A model generated the notes under the pieces. That model searched no databases. It saw nothing but the letters and a program-made list of their open reading frames with translations, and was not told the origin of the DNA. 64,000 nucleotides of DNA from Mycolicibacterium litorale (lineage in GTDB: Bacteria > Actinomycetota > Actinomycetes > Mycobacteriales > Mycobacteriaceae), in assembly GCF_010731695.1 (NCBI RefSeq), contig NZ_AP022586.1, forward strand, positions 2,418,001 to 2,482,000, given 5' to 3'. Position 1 is the stretch's first letter, and each line of letters opens with the position of its first letter. The position numbers and the translations under genes were made by a program. Shown here in pieces: positions 7,721 to 16,350 of the stretch.

Positions 7721-8448
7721 GACTGCCGGGCGGCTTCCTCCCGGGCGAACACCTCGTTGAGGTGGTCGACGGCATGCGAGCGGTGCTGGTGGTTGATCGC
7801 CACGGCCTTCTCGACGTCACGGGCCACCATCGCCTCGACGAACAGCACGTGCTCGCTGTTGACCTTCTCCAGGTCCATCAGGTGCGCGTAGAGCGGGCGG
7901 TACGCGTCGGCGGTGTTCCACAGCTGGGTCACCAGCCGCCTGGTACGGGCCATCCGGCTCACCTCGAACGGCAGGAAGTGGAACCGGCGGTTGGCCACCC
8001 CGACGGCGATCAGATCGCCCACCGCGGCGGCGCGGTCCATCTCGGCCATCTCCGCGCGCATCGCGTCGACGACCTCGTCGGTCAGCCGTGGCATGGCATC
8101 GCGGATCAGTTCCTCTTCGAGGATGTCGCGCAGCCGGAAGACCTCGAGCAGATCCTCCAGACCGAGCTTGGCCACCCGGTACCCGCTGTGCGGGACGTAG
8201 GTGATGTACTCCTCGGCCTCCAGCGTCTTGAGCGCCTCGCGGACCGGGATCCGGGACATGCCGAACTGCTCGGCCAGCGTCTCCTGGACGATCCAGCTGC
8301 CCGGTGCGAGCTTGCCGGTGGTGATGTCGCGGCGCAGCGCCTCGGCCACCGCTTGCTGCGCCGTTTTCGGCCGCACGAAGTCCGCGCGCGGCGCCGCACC
8401 CGCGTCGGTGCCGACGGGGGTGCGCTTGGTCGCGGTGCGCGGTGGCAT
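7717..8448 (-). CDS. GntR-family transcriptional regulator with FCD domain
   Basis: A 243-aa repressor-type regulator. A variable 30-residue tail is followed by a winged helix-turn-helix (about 30-95: VAEALRRDITTGKLAPGSWIVQETLAEQFGMSRIPVREALKTLEAEE) and an FCD ligand domain (about 107-235). The FCD domain has the His/Asp residues expected for metal-carboxylate binding (NRRFHF..., NSEHVLF..., INHQHRSHAVDHL). It overlaps ridA by 4 nt. An inverted repeat 22 nt before its start matches those before the ABC operon and the LLM gene, which suggests autoregulation and control of the whole cluster. FCD regulators typically sense organic acids, often the pathway substrate. Confidence 0.92.
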   Translation of the reverse strand: MPPRTATKRTPVGTDAGAAPRADFVRPKTAQQAVAEALRRDITTGKLAPGSWIVQETLAEQFGMSRIPVREALKTLEAEEYITYVPHSGYRVAKLGLEDLLEVFRLRDILEEELIRDAMPRLTDEVVDAMRAEMAEMDRAAAVGDLIAVGVANRRFHFLPFEVSRMARTRRLVTQLWNTADAYRPLYAHLMDLEKVNSEHVLFVEAMVARDVEKAVAINHQHRSHAVDHLNEVFAREEAARQS

Positions 8449-8469
8449 GGGGACTCCCTTTCGCCGATA

Positions 8470-8486
8470 TTGGATACTCTATGCGA
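8470..8486. promoter_or_regulatory. Probable GntR operator (autoregulatory site)
   Basis: TTGGATA CTC TATGCGA, sharing the TTGGATA half with the perfect palindrome at 6574-6590 and 5 of 7 bases of its other half. On the minus strand GTATCCAATAT is identical to the site at 5240-5256. It lies 22 nt from the gntR start, where it would overlap a -10 region. Confidence 0.65.
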
Positions 8487-8514
8487 CCGGCGCGGGGGCG
8501 GCCAGTGCCGCGCG

Positions 8515-9288
8515 CTACACCAGGTCAATGGCTTCGGCGATGGACGGCAGCACCCGGCTGGGCCGGAACGGGTAACGCTCGACGTCCTCGATGGTCGTCG
8601 ATCCGGTCAACACGAGGATCGTGTCCAGACCCGCCTCGATGCCGGCGACCACGTCGGTGTCCATCCGGTCTCCCACCATGACGGTGCTCTCGGAGTGGGC
8701 CTCGATGCGATTGAGCGCGCTGCGGAACATCATGGGATTGGGTTTGCCGACGAAGTAGGGCTCCCGGCCGGTGGCCTTGGTGATCATCGCGGCCACCGAC
8801 CCGGTCGCGGGCAACGGCCCTTCCCCGGACGGGCCGGTCACGTCGGGGTTGGTGGCGATGAACCGGGCGCCGCCGAGGATCAACCGGACCGCCTTGGTGA
8901 TCGCCTCGAACGAGTAGGTCCGCGTCTCCCCCAGCACCACGAAATCCGGTCCCACATCGGTCAGCGTGTATCCGGCTTCGTGCAGCGCGGTGGTCAGGCC
9001 CGCCTCGCCGATGACGTAGGCCGACCCGCCCGGCAGTTGATCGGCGAGGAAGGTCGCGGTCGCCAGCGCCGATGTCCAGATCGACTCCTCCGGCACGATC
9101 AGCCCCGAACGCGCCAGCCGGGCGGCCAGGTCGCGCGGGGTGAAGATCGAGTTGTTGGTCAGGACCAGGAAGGGCCGCTCCCGTTCGACGAGGCGGGCGA
9201 GGAACTCCGCGGCCCCGGGCAGCGCATGTTCTTCGCGGACGAGGACGCCGTCCATGTCGGTGAGCCAGCATTTGGCATTCGAACGCAC
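8515..9288 (-). CDS. HAD-superfamily subfamily IIA hydrolase (NagD/phosphoglycolate phosphatase-like)
   Basis: A 257-aa phosphatase. All HAD-IIA motifs are visible: motif I DMDGVLV with nucleophile Asp11 and acid Asp13, motif II LVLTNNS, motif III Lys in GKPNPMMF, and motif IV GDRMDTDV. The large C2 cap lies between motifs II and III. Relatives dephosphorylate nucleotide or sugar phosphates; the substrate cannot be told. The start is GTG. It lies 66 nt upstream of the gntR gene on the same strand and is divergent from the beta-lactamase-like gene. It is probably not part of the GntR regulon, because the operator is downstream of it. Confidence 0.9.
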   Translation of the reverse strand: MRSNAKCWLTDMDGVLVREEHALPGAAEFLARLVERERPFLVLTNNSIFTPRDLAARLARSGLIVPEESIWTSALATATFLADQLPGGSAYVIGEAGLTTALHEAGYTLTDVGPDFVVLGETRTYSFEAITKAVRLILGGARFIATNPDVTGPSGEGPLPATGSVAAMITKATGREPYFVGKPNPMMFRSALNRIEAHSESTVMVGDRMDTDVVAGIEAGLDTILVLTGSTTIEDVERYPFRPSRVLPSIAEAIDLV

Positions 9289-9378
9289 GGCTTCAGTCTG
9301 TCAACTGTCCTGCGGGTACACCCGTCAATCGTCGATGCCGGCGCCGCGTGGCGGCCGGCCGCGGATAAGGTCGGCGGG

Positions 9379-10545
9379 GTGAGCGAGCCCGGCCGTGTCC
9401 CTCCCGATCTGACCCTCCACAACTGGCAGACCGCCCCCCACCTGCACTGGGCGTTCCAGCACCTGGCCGATTTCCTGCCCACGGCGCGGATCTCCCGGGG
9501 CGACGGGCCGGTCGCCGAACTACCGCCACGAGCCGTCGCGCTGTCCGACATCCCGTTACCCGGCGCGGCGAGCGTGGGCGAGGTGATGGACGCGACGGCC
9601 ACCGACGGTTGGATCGTCACCCGCCACGGCGAGGTCCTCGAGGAGCGGTATCCGAGCGGAATGCTCCCCGACACCCCGCATCTGCTGATGTCGGTCAGCA
9701 AGACCCTCATCGCGACGGTGGCGGGCGCGTTGGTCGGGCAGGGCGCCCTGGTGCCCGACACCCCGGTGACGAACTACGTTCCGGCGCTGGCGAACTCGGG
9801 CTATGCCGGGGCGACCGTCCGGCACCTGCTCGACATGCGTTCGGGCATCGGGTTTTCCGAGGAGTACCTCGATCCGCTGGCCGAGGTGCGACTGCTCGAG
9901 CAGGCGATCGGCTGGGCGCCGCGCACCGTGCCCGACCTGCCCGACACCATGTACGGCTTCCTGCTGACCCTGCGTCAGGCGGGTCCGCACGGCGGCCCCT
10001 TCGATTACCGCTCCTGCGAGACCGACGTGCTCGGGTGGGTGTGCGAGGCCGCCGCCGGAGAGCGCATGCCCGCGCTGATGTCCGAACTGCTGTGGAGCCG
10101 TATCGGAGCGCAGACCGACGCGGTGATCGGCGTCGACCGCGAGGGCACCGGGATGTTCGACGGCGGCATCAACGCCTGCCTGCGCGATCTGGTCCGAGTC
10201 GGCACGTTGTTCGTGACCGACGGTGTCTCGCTCACCGGCCGGGAGGTGGTGGAACCCTCGTGGATCGCCGACACCCTGGCCGGCGGGGCGGACTCCCGCG
10301 CCGCGTTCGCCGCGGGCCGCGACACCGCGCGCTTTCCCGGCGGCATGTACCGCAACAAGTGCTGGCTGCCCTATCCCGGCGACGACGTGGTGCTGTGCCT
10401 GGGCATCCACGGCCAGATGATCTACGTGAACCGGCCGGCCGGAATGGTCGCCGCCAAACTGTCCAGCTGGGCCCTCCCCGAAGAGAACGACAAACTCATG
10501 GCCACGATCGCGGCGTTCGACGCGATCGCCGCCGAATTGAGGTGA
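9379..10545 (+). CDS. Serine hydrolase of the beta-lactamase / class C family
   Basis: A 388-aa beta-lactamase-fold serine hydrolase (EstB/6-aminohexanoate hydrolase type). The nucleophile motif SVSK (SxxK) is near residue 120, followed by DYRSCETD with the Tyr-x-Ser/Asn-type second motif and a late HGQMIYVNRP. The GTG at 9379 with GGCGGGG upstream is chosen; the same frame is open for 2 kb to the left, but that stretch is antisense to ridA, gntR and the HAD gene and is not coding. No signal peptide is seen, so it is likely cytoplasmic. Substrates of this family are esters, amides or peptides. Confidence 0.85.
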   Translation: MSEPGRVPPDLTLHNWQTAPHLHWAFQHLADFLPTARISRGDGPVAELPPRAVALSDIPLPGAASVGEVMDATATDGWIVTRHGEVLEERYPSGMLPDTPHLLMSVSKTLIATVAGALVGQGALVPDTPVTNYVPALANSGYAGATVRHLLDMRSGIGFSEEYLDPLAEVRLLEQAIGWAPRTVPDLPDTMYGFLLTLRQAGPHGGPFDYRSCETDVLGWVCEAAAGERMPALMSELLWSRIGAQTDAVIGVDREGTGMFDGGINACLRDLVRVGTLFVTDGVSLTGREVVEPSWIADTLAGGADSRAAFAAGRDTARFPGGMYRNKCWLPYPGDDVVLCLGIHGQMIYVNRPAGMVAAKLSSWALPEENDKLMATIAAFDAIAAELR

Positions 10546-10561
10546 GGATTGCGGTGAGCGC

Positions 10562-10867
10562 CTACTCGGGCAGCCGCAGTTCGGGTTTCTCCACCTCTTC
10601 GATGTTCACGTCCTTGAACGTGATGACCCGCACCTGTTTGACGAACCGGGCGGGCCGGTACATGTCCCAGACCCAGGCGTCGGCCAGCCGCAACTCGAAG
10701 TACACCTCGCCGTTGGCGTTGCGCGGCACCATCTCCACGCTGTTGGCCAGGTAGAAGCGGCGCTCGGTCTCCACCACGTAGCTGAACTGCCCGACGATGT
10801 CCTTGTACTCCCGGTACAGCGACAGCTCCATCTCGGTTTCGTACTTCTCGAGATCCTCGGCGCTCAT
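10562..10867 (-). CDS. DUF2469 protein (Rv2901c orthologue)
   Basis: A 101-aa acidic protein conserved across actinobacteria and of unknown function. It begins MSAEDLEKYETEMELSLYREYKDIVGQFSYVVETERRFYLAN, the usual start of this family, and its length matches. Its ATG overlaps the stop of a 20-codon ORF (TGATG), so its translation is probably coupled to that leader. Gene order lepB-rnhB-DUF2469 is the same as in M. tuberculosis. No catalytic motif is recognisable. Confidence 0.9.
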   Translation of the reverse strand: MSAEDLEKYETEMELSLYREYKDIVGQFSYVVETERRFYLANSVEMVPRNANGEVYFELRLADAWVWDMYRPARFVKQVRVITFKDVNIEEVEKPELRLPE

Positions 10868-10929
10868 CAGTGCTGCTGTCCTTCACGTCGGTATGGCACG
10901 GCCGGTGGCTCCTCGTGCGAGCGGCTCAT
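10867..10929 (-). CDS. Tiny leader ORF (20 aa) coupled to the DUF2469 gene
   Basis: ATG at 10929 preceded by GGAGG at a 6-nt distance, a better ribosome site than that of the following gene. It encodes 20 residues beginning MSRSHEEPPAV and ending REGQQH; its TGA overlaps the ATG of the DUF2469 gene. It starts 13 nt after the rnhB stop. A similar ORF beginning MSRLREQ lies directly before rnhB. Coding potential is inferred from start, ribosome site and overlap only; function unknown, perhaps a translation-coupling leader. Confidence 0.5.
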   Translation of the reverse strand: MSRSHEEPPAVPYRREGQQH

Positions 10930-10942
10930 CGCAATCCTCCCC

Positions 10943-11668
10943 CTACCCGAGTTCACAGTGCTGCCCGGGTTCAGCGTCGGTCAACGCCACGGCCACCTGC
11001 GGGGTACCCGCAGGAACCAGTCGCCGCACGTTGATGAACGAATAACGGTGCTGCGGACACGGGCCGAGCTCGGCGAGCGCGGCCGTGTGCGCGGGCGTGC
11101 TGTAGCCCTTGTGCTCGGCGAAGCCGTAGCCGGGATGTTCCTGCTCCATCGCCACCATCAACCGGTCGCGGCTCACCTTGGCCAGCACGCTGGCCGCGGC
11201 GATACAGGCCGCAGCCGCATCGCCGCCGACGACCGGCAGTGACGGCATCGGCAGCCCCGGCACCCGGAACCCGTCGGACAGCACGTAACCCGGTCGCAGC
11301 GAGAGGCCCGCGACCGCCCGCCGCATGCCTTCGATGTTGGCCACGTGTACACCGCGCCGGTCGACTTCCTCCGACGGGATGAACACCACGTGGTAGGCGA
11401 GCGCATAGCGGCGGATCAAGGGGAACAGCCGCTCGCGCTCCTTCTCGCCCAGCTTCTTCGAATCGTCGAGCGCGGCGAGGCTCTCCAACCGGTTCGGGCC
11501 CAGGACACACGCCGCGACCACGAGCGGGCCCGCGCAGGCACCGCGGCCCACCTCGTCCACGCCGGCCACCGGACCGAGCCCGCTGCGATACAGCGCGGAC
11601 TCCAGCGTGCGAAGACCGGACGCTTTACGGATCACCGTGCGGGGCGGCCATGACGCCGGCAAGCTCAA
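10943..11668 (-). CDS. rnhB: Ribonuclease HII
   Basis: A 241-aa RNase HII that removes ribonucleotides embedded in DNA. The first two acidic ligands lie in [19 protein letters not shown], a third in [15 protein letters not shown], and the end has [14 protein letters not shown]. The start used is TTG at 11668, giving a short lead before WPPRTVIRK, which matches the N-terminus I recall for M. tuberculosis RnhB. This TTG overlaps the stop of a 21-codon leader ORF (TTGA). A GTG further in (TVIRK) is an alternative start. Confidence 0.93.
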   Translation of the reverse strand: MSLPASWPPRTVIRKASGLRTLESALYRSGLGPVAGVDEVGRGACAGPLVVAACVLGPNRLESLAALDDSKKLGEKERERLFPLIRRYALAYHVVFIPSEEVDRRGVHVANIEGMRRAVAGLSLRPGYVLSDGFRVPGLPMPSLPVVGGDAAAACIAAASVLAKVSRDRLMVAMEQEHPGYGFAEHKGYSTPAHTAALAELGPCPQHRYSFINVRRLVPAGTPQVAVALTDAEPGQHCELG

Positions 11669-11730
11669 GCCCTCCGCTCTTCGCGCAAGCGGTCACAGCA
11701 GGCCCCCGGCTGTTCGCGCAAGCGGCTCAT
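11665..11730 (-). CDS. Tiny leader ORF (21 aa, contains Cys-Cys) coupled to rnhB
   Basis: ATG at 11730 with AGGAG at a 6-nt distance. It encodes 21 residues starting [12 protein letters not shown] and ending REERRA. Its TGA lies inside the TTG start of rnhB (TTGA). The DNA contains two copies of CGCTTGCGCGAA, so the peptide repeats RLRE(Q/E). Like the leader before DUF2469 it starts ATGAGCCGC. A Cys-Cys pair could make it sensitive to cysteine supply, as described for mycobacterial cysteine-rich short ORFs, but two Cys is a weak case. Confidence 0.5.
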   Translation of the reverse strand: MSRLREQPGACCDRLREERRA

Positions 11731-11755
11731 CGCGATCTCCTACTGCGAGTTCGTC

Positions 11756-12595
11756 CTACTGGGTCGTATCGGCGGCAGTCTGCGGATCGACCGAGCCCAC
11801 CCCGCCCCATCGCGACGGCGGCCAGGCGATGAACCGCGCCTTACCGATCACATTGTCCACCGGAATCGTGCCCGCTTCCGGGTCGCCGGTGCACAGCAGG
11901 CCGCGCTGGGCGTCCCCCGGCAGGTTCGTGCAGTGTGCGCGGGAGTCGGCCGAATGGGTGCGGTTGTCGCCCATCACCCACAGCTTGCCCTCGGGCACGG
12001 TGACCGGCCCGAACTCGTTGCCCAGGCAGGGGTACACGGCGGGGTCGGCCATCATCGTCTGCGGATCCAGATACGGCTCGTCGAGCCGCTTGCCGTTGAC
12101 GGTCAGCCCGGTGGCCGCCCGGCATTCGACGGTCTGTCCGCCGACCGCGATGACCCGCTTGACGAGGTCGTTCTCGTCGGGCGGGACGAACCCGACCACC
12201 GACAGCGCGTTCTGCACGAAGCGCAGCGCGGGATTGTCCGAACGGATCGACTTGTAGCCGATGTTCCAGTTGGGCGGACCCTTGAACACGATCACGTCGC
12301 CGGGCTCCGGTTCGGAGAACCGGTAGGTGACCTTGTCGACCATGATGCGGTCGCCGACGCAGCCCGGACACCCGTGCAGCGTGGGCTCCATCGACTCCGA
12401 CGGAATCAGGTAGGGCCGCGCGACGAACGTCAGCATCACGTAGTACAGGACGATCGCGATGGTGACCAGGATGGCCAGTTCCCGCAGGGCGGAATGCTTG
12501 CGGCCGGGCTTGTCGGCCTGCTCGCCGTCCGGGTCGGCGGCGGAATGCACCTTGCCGACGGTGTCCTCGGGCGTCGACTCGGCGCTATCGGTCAC
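11756..12595 (-). CDS. lepB: Signal peptidase I
   Basis: A 279-aa type I signal peptidase that cleaves secretory signal peptides at the outer face of the membrane. A cytosolic tail of about 38 residues is followed by one transmembrane helix (about 39-58), the nucleophile Ser68 in IPSESMEPTL, the general base Lys146 in LVKRVIAVGG, and the C-terminal box VMGDNRTHSADSR. An insertion after the Ser box carries CPGC, as I recall for other actinobacterial enzymes. The start is GTG at 12595. It follows rplS by 52 nt and probably shares its transcript. Confidence 0.95.
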   Translation of the reverse strand: MTDSAESTPEDTVGKVHSAADPDGEQADKPGRKHSALRELAILVTIAIVLYYVMLTFVARPYLIPSESMEPTLHGCPGCVGDRIMVDKVTYRFSEPEPGDVIVFKGPPNWNIGYKSIRSDNPALRFVQNALSVVGFVPPDENDLVKRVIAVGGQTVECRAATGLTVNGKRLDEPYLDPQTMMADPAVYPCLGNEFGPVTVPEGKLWVMGDNRTHSADSRAHCTNLPGDAQRGLLCTGDPEAGTIPVDNVIGKARFIAWPPSRWGGVGSVDPQTAADTTQ

Positions 12596-12647
12596 GGCTA
12601 CAGACTAGCCAGCGGACCGACCGACGCCGTGTCAGCGCCGGCGCGGG

Positions 12648-12989
12648 TCAGCGCTTCTCCTTGATCTTGGCCTTCTTGCCGCGCAGCTCGCGCAGGTAGT
12701 ACAGCTTCGCGCGGCGGACGTCGCCGCGGGTGACGACGTCGATGTGATCGATGTTGGGCGAATGCACGGGGAAGGTGCGCTCCACGCCGACGCCGTAGCT
12801 CTCCTTGCGGACCGTGAAGGTCTCGCGGATGCCCCCGCCCTGTCGGCGGATGACGACACCCTTGAAGACCTGGATGCGCTCCTTCGAGCCCTCGATGACC
12901 TTCACGTGCACATTGACGGTGTCGCCGGGGCCGAAAGCCGGGATGTCGTCGCGCAGCGACGCCTGATCGACGAAGTCCAGCGTGTTCAT
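12648..12989 (-). CDS. rplS: 50S ribosomal protein L19
   Basis: 113-aa L19, located at the 30S-50S interface. The family signature is seen in [41 protein letters not shown], and the end [18 protein letters not shown] is typical. The start MNTLDF is chosen over an in-frame GTG three codons upstream because AAGGAAG sits at the proper distance from the ATG. It is the first gene after a promoter (13117-13166) that has the same layout as the rpsP promoter. Confidence 0.97.
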   Translation of the reverse strand: MNTLDFVDQASLRDDIPAFGPGDTVNVHVKVIEGSKERIQVFKGVVIRRQGGGIRETFTVRKESYGVGVERTFPVHSPNIDHIDVVTRGDVRRAKLYYLRELRGKKAKIKEKR

Positions 12990-13116
12990 CGGTGACACTT
13001 CCTTGTTGCTTGCGGCGTGGGCAGGCTGTCACGGACAGCGCGTGCCGAGCCGGTGGGTACGGACGCTTTCGGGGCGTATCTCGCAGCGGACCGCAGGGCT
13101 GTACCCCACGTCCTGC

Positions 13117-13166
13117 GCGGACAACTGCTCAATTGTGCCAGACGGGCACCGGTCCAGTGAAATCGC
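13117..13166 (-). promoter_or_regulatory. Promoter of rplS, twin of the rpsP promoter
   Basis: Read on the minus strand: GCGATTTC, 15 bases, GTCTGGCACAAT, 8 bases, TGTCCGC. The rpsP upstream region (16351-16399) has the same three blocks with identical 15-base spacing and a 7-base second gap. GTCTGGCACAAT would supply the extended -10 (CACAAT) and GATTTC the -35 region. About 125 nt of leader remain before the rplS start. The rest of 12990-13310 shows no gene. Confidence 0.65.
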
Positions 13167-13310
13167 GCCTCGGGACACCGGTCGGCGCCGGTCGTGCTGA
13201 TCGGCGCCCGCGCGGGGTACACGTTAGGCTGGACTCACCGATTCGCGGCGCCCGGGTGCGCCGAATCGTTTCCCGCCGAAGGCGCCCACCAGCATTCGAG
13301 AAGGAGACAT

Positions 13311-14237
13311 ATGCGACGGCCGTCGGGGCTGTGGACGGCTACCGCCGCGACGATGGTCGCGGCAGTCGTCGTCTCGGGATGCGAAGCGCGCGTGTACGGC
13401 ACGCCGCCGATTGCCGATGGACCACACCTCACCGTCGTCGCACCGCAGGGCACGCTGGCCCCGCTGCCGGAGGCCCCGCCCGACCAGCCGCCCACATCGT
13501 TCGTCGGGCTCGACGACCGGGCACGGCTGGCCACCGACCAGGCGGCCGAGGCGGGGGCCGACATCACCCTGCTCATCAAGGACCGCAACACCGGCCAGCT
13601 GGTGTCGAACGGAAATGGCCGCGGCATCGCCATCGCCTCGGTGGTGAAGCTGTTCATCGCCGACGACCTGCTGTTCAGCGGTAAGCCGCTGTCCCCCGAG
13701 GACCTCAAGTCCTTCCAGTCGATGCTGCGCAGCTCCGATGACAGCGCGGCCGAGGTGTTCTGGAACCGCGGTGGCGGCAGCTCCATCGTCACCCGCGTCG
13801 CACAGCGTTACGGGCTTGCCGGCACCCGTCCCCCCGGCAACGGCCGCTGGTGGAACACCATCAGTACGGCGGCGGACCTGGTGCGGTTCTACGACATGAT
13901 GCTGTCCGGAGCGGGCGGCCTGCCGCGCGACAAGGCCGAGATGATCGTCAGCAATCTGGCCGCCTCCACACCCAACGGGATCGACGGCACCCAGCCCGGC
14001 GGGATCTACCCGCAGCGCTTCGGCATCCCCGAGGGTCTGCCCGCGGTGCCGGTGGCGGTCAAACAGGGCTGGATGAACGTCATCGGCAATGAATGGATGC
14101 ATCTGTCGACCGGCCTCATCGGCGCCGACCGCCGCTACATCATGGTCATCGGATCCGATCAGCCCGCCAGTGCCGCCAACGCCCGCGCCACCATCACCCA
14201 GGCCGTCAAGACGATGTTCCCGGACGGCCGGATCTAG
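13311..14237 (+). CDS. lppW: Lipoprotein LppW-like, serine hydrolase / beta-lactamase-fold
   Basis: A 308-aa lipoprotein with a signal peptide and lipobox VVSGC (lipidated Cys near residue 25). After a Pro-rich linker comes a domain resembling class A beta-lactamase or LppW, with ASVVKLFI as the SxxK-like motif and VKQGW near the end in the KTG position. The ATG at 13311 is chosen because it gives a proper signal peptide and AGAAGGAGA precedes it; a longer frame start at 13194 does not. Position between rplS and trmD matches M. tuberculosis lppW. Its stop shares CTAG with the trmD stop on the other strand. Confidence 0.88.
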   Translation: MRRPSGLWTATAATMVAAVVVSGCEARVYGTPPIADGPHLTVVAPQGTLAPLPEAPPDQPPTSFVGLDDRARLATDQAAEAGADITLLIKDRNTGQLVSNGNGRGIAIASVVKLFIADDLLFSGKPLSPEDLKSFQSMLRSSDDSAAEVFWNRGGGSSIVTRVAQRYGLAGTRPPGNGRWWNTISTAADLVRFYDMMLSGAGGLPRDKAEMIVSNLAASTPNGIDGTQPGGIYPQRFGIPEGLPAVPVAVKQGWMNVIGNEWMHLSTGLIGADRRYIMVIGSDQPASAANARATITQAVKTMFPDGRI

Positions 14238-14917
14238 CTGTCGGACAACAGGTCCGGGCGCCGTTCCCGGGTCCGCGCGAGCGACTGTTCGTGGCGCCAC
14301 GCCGCAACCTTCGCGTGATCGCCCGACAGCAGCACCGCGGGCACGTCCAGTCCTCGCCAACTCGGCGGCCGCGTGTAACTCGGCCCCTCCAGCAGCCCCG
14401 CCGAATGCGAGTCGTCGGCGTGGGAGTCGGGATTGCCGAGCACCTCGGGCAGCAGCCGCACCACCGCCTCGACCATCACCAGCGTCGCCGACTCACCTCC
14501 GGTGAGCACGTAGTCGCCGATCGAGACCTCGGCCACCCGCATCCGCCGGGCGGCGTCGTCCGCGACCCGCTGGTCGATGCCCTCGTACCGCCCGCAGGCG
14601 AAGACCAGATGCTGTTCGGTGCTCCACCGTCGGGCCGTGGCCTGGTCGAACAGGCGCCCCGCGGGGGTCGGCACCACCAGGAGCGTGTCGGCGGTGCACA
14701 GATCGTCGAGCGCGGCACCCCACACGGGGGCCTTCATGACCATGCCGGGTCCGCCACCGTAGGGCGAATCGTCGACCGAGCGGTGCACGTCGTGGGTCCA
14801 GTCGCGCAGGTCGTGCACGCCCAGCTGAACACGGCCCGACTCGATCGCCTTGCCGGGCAACGACTCTCGCAGCGGGTCGAGATAGCGCGGGAAGATCGTG
14901 ACGACGTCGATGCGCAC
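14234..14917 (-). CDS. trmD: tRNA (guanine-N1-)-methyltransferase
   Basis: 227-aa TrmD, making m1G37 in tRNA with SAM. The N-terminus is [10 protein letters not shown]; the SAM-binding trefoil knot region has [12 protein letters not shown] and [14 protein letters not shown]; the C-terminal half has [15 protein letters not shown] and [10 protein letters not shown]. The GTG start at 14917 is chosen by comparison with the known N-terminus; the frame is open further upstream only as a shadow of rimM. It is 13 nt after rimM and converges on lppW with a shared CTAG. Confidence 0.96.
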   Translation of the reverse strand: MRIDVVTIFPRYLDPLRESLPGKAIESGRVQLGVHDLRDWTHDVHRSVDDSPYGGGPGMVMKAPVWGAALDDLCTADTLLVVPTPAGRLFDQATARRWSTEQHLVFACGRYEGIDQRVADDAARRMRVAEVSIGDYVLTGGESATLVMVEAVVRLLPEVLGNPDSHADDSHSAGLLEGPSYTRPPSWRGLDVPAVLLSGDHAKVAAWRHEQSLARTRERRPDLLSDS

Positions 14918-14930
14918 AGCTGGGTACCCG

Positions 14931-15452
14931 CTATTCCAGATCCAGCAGACCCTCGGGTGGATCGATCTCCACCAGGCCCTCGGTGAGCGACACCCGCGGC
15001 ACCATCGCGGTGACGAACGGCACGAGGACCTCGGCTCCCTGGGGGGTCTTGACCGACAGCAGTTCACCCGCCGCGGTGTGCAGCACCTCGGCCACGGTGC
15101 CGATCTCCGCACCGTCGACGGTGCGCACCCGCAGACCTTCGAGCTGGTGGTCGTAGAACTCGTCGGGATCCTCGATCGGCGGCAACGACTCGGTGTCGAC
15201 GAGGAAGATCGTCCCGCGCAGCGCGTCGGCGCCGGTCCGGTCGGAAACCCCGTCGATGCGGACCAGCAGCCGGCCGCCGTGCGGGCGGACCGATTCGATG
15301 ACGAGGCGGCGTTCGGCGCCGCCCTTCGGAGCGCGGCCCCGCAGCTCCGCACCGGGAACGAACCGCGCCTCGGGTTCGTCGGTGCGGACCTCCACCACCA
15401 GTTCACCGGTGACGCCGTGTGCCTTGACGACCCGCCCGACTACGAGGTCCAT
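14931..15452 (-). CDS. rimM: 16S rRNA processing / ribosome maturation factor RimM
   Basis: 173-aa RimM, a 30S maturation factor that binds S19. The N-terminal RimM domain begins [31 protein letters not shown], and the PRC-barrel-like C-terminal half has [28 protein letters not shown] and ends PPEGLLDLE. The ATG at 15452 is the start that aligns with the family. It lies between the KH protein and trmD in the rpsP operon, the standard actinobacterial order. Confidence 0.95.
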   Translation of the reverse strand: MDLVVGRVVKAHGVTGELVVEVRTDEPEARFVPGAELRGRAPKGGAERRLVIESVRPHGGRLLVRIDGVSDRTGADALRGTIFLVDTESLPPIEDPDEFYDHQLEGLRVRTVDGAEIGTVAEVLHTAAGELLSVKTPQGAEVLVPFVTAMVPRVSLTEGLVEIDPPEGLLDLE

Positions 15453-15468
15453 GACCGTTGTTCGTTCG

Positions 15469-15711
15469 CTACTGGTCGGTGTCCACCACGTCGACGCGGA
15501 TACCCCGTCCGCCGATGCCGGCGACCAGGGTGCGCAGCGCCGTCGCAGTGCGACCGCCGCGGCCGATGACCTTGCCGAGGTCGTCGGGGTGCACATGCAC
15601 CTCGACCGTGCGCCCGCGGCGGTTGGTCACCATGTCCACCCGCACATCGTCGGGATTGTCGACGATCCCGCGGACGAGGTGTTCGACAGCGTCGACGACG
15701 ACTGAACTCAC
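15469..15711 (-). CDS. KH-domain RNA-binding protein (Rv2908c / KhpA type)
   Basis: An 80-aa single type II KH domain protein with the [18 protein letters not shown] motif carrying the GxxG loop. KhpA-type proteins bind RNA and are linked to ribosome or cell-division RNA control. The start is GTG. It lies 8 nt after rpsP and 16 nt before rimM in a ribosomal operon, the usual place for this gene. Confidence 0.92.
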   Translation of the reverse strand: MSSVVVDAVEHLVRGIVDNPDDVRVDMVTNRRGRTVEVHVHPDDLGKVIGRGGRTATALRTLVAGIGGRGIRVDVVDTDQ

Positions 15712-15719
15712 CGCGGCAC

Positions 15720-16241
15720 TCAGCTCTCGGCGGAGTCAGCAGCCGTGGCGCCGGCGATGGTGGCGTCTTCGCCCTCAGCGGCGGGCTCGGACTTGTCGGC
15801 CGAACCGGACGGATCGGCGGTCGCCTCGATGTCGGAAGCCGCCTTCTTGGCCGGAGCCTTCTTCTTCTTCGGCTGGGTGGCCTCGGTGCTGGGCCCACCC
15901 TCGGCCTCCGCCAGGGCGGCGTTGAACAGATCCAGCTTGCTGGGCTTGGGCTCCTTGACCTTCAGCGTGCCTTCGGCGCCCGGCAGACCCTTGAACTTCT
16001 GCCAGTCGCCGGTGATCTTGAGCAGCTGCAGCACCGGTTCGGTGGGCTGGGCACCGACGCCGAGCCAGTACTGGGCGCGCTCCGAGTTCAGCTCGATCAG
16101 GCTCGGCTCTTCCTTCGGGTGGTAACGGCCGATGACCTCGATGGAGCGGCCGTCGCGGCGGGTGCGCGCGTCGGCGACGACGATGCGGTACTGGGGGTTG
16201 CGGATCTTGCCCAGACGGGTCAGCTTGATCTTCACAGCCAT
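15720..16241 (-). CDS. rpsP: 30S ribosomal protein S16 with long C-terminal tail
   Basis: 173-aa S16. Residues 1-90 form the S16 domain ([46 protein letters not shown]). The rest is an actinobacterial extension of Lys/Ala and acidic residues ([13 protein letters not shown]...), roughly doubling the bacterial norm of 80-90 aa. GAGGAG precedes the ATG at 16241. It is the first gene of rpsP-KH-rimM-trmD, transcribed from the promoter at 16351-16399. Confidence 0.97.
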   Translation of the reverse strand: MAVKIKLTRLGKIRNPQYRIVVADARTRRDGRSIEVIGRYHPKEEPSLIELNSERAQYWLGVGAQPTEPVLQLLKITGDWQKFKGLPGAEGTLKVKEPKPSKLDLFNAALAEAEGGPSTEATQPKKKKAPAKKAASDIEATADPSGSADKSEPAAEGEDATIAGATAADSAES

Positions 16242-16350
16242 GGTGAAACGATTCTCCTCAGGGGTTGCCACGCTGCAATTCGGCGAGCGGGCGGATTGCC
16301 CGATCCGGTTTTGCCTCGCGTGTGTGACCACCGCGCGGCCGGAGTCGCGG

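Noticed and set aside
7207..9378. Long plus-strand open frame leading into the serine hydrolase
   Set aside because: The stretch is antisense to ridA, gntR and the HAD gene, is Arg/Gly/His-rich low-complexity sequence with no domain, and the family N-terminus begins near the GTG at 9379.
10541..10580. A third MSR-type leader start (GAGGATTGCGGTGAGCG) at the end of the serine hydrolase gene
   Set aside because: It resembles the leader region before DUF2469 but is on the plus strand, antisense to the DUF2469 C-terminus, with no following gene.
13194..13310. Longer lppW start
   Set aside because: Would bury the signal peptide and lipobox 40 residues inside; AAGGAGA lies before the ATG at 13311.
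14918..15406. Upstream extension of trmD
   Set aside because: Overlaps rimM in another frame and lacks any homology; trmD aligns from the GTG at 14917.
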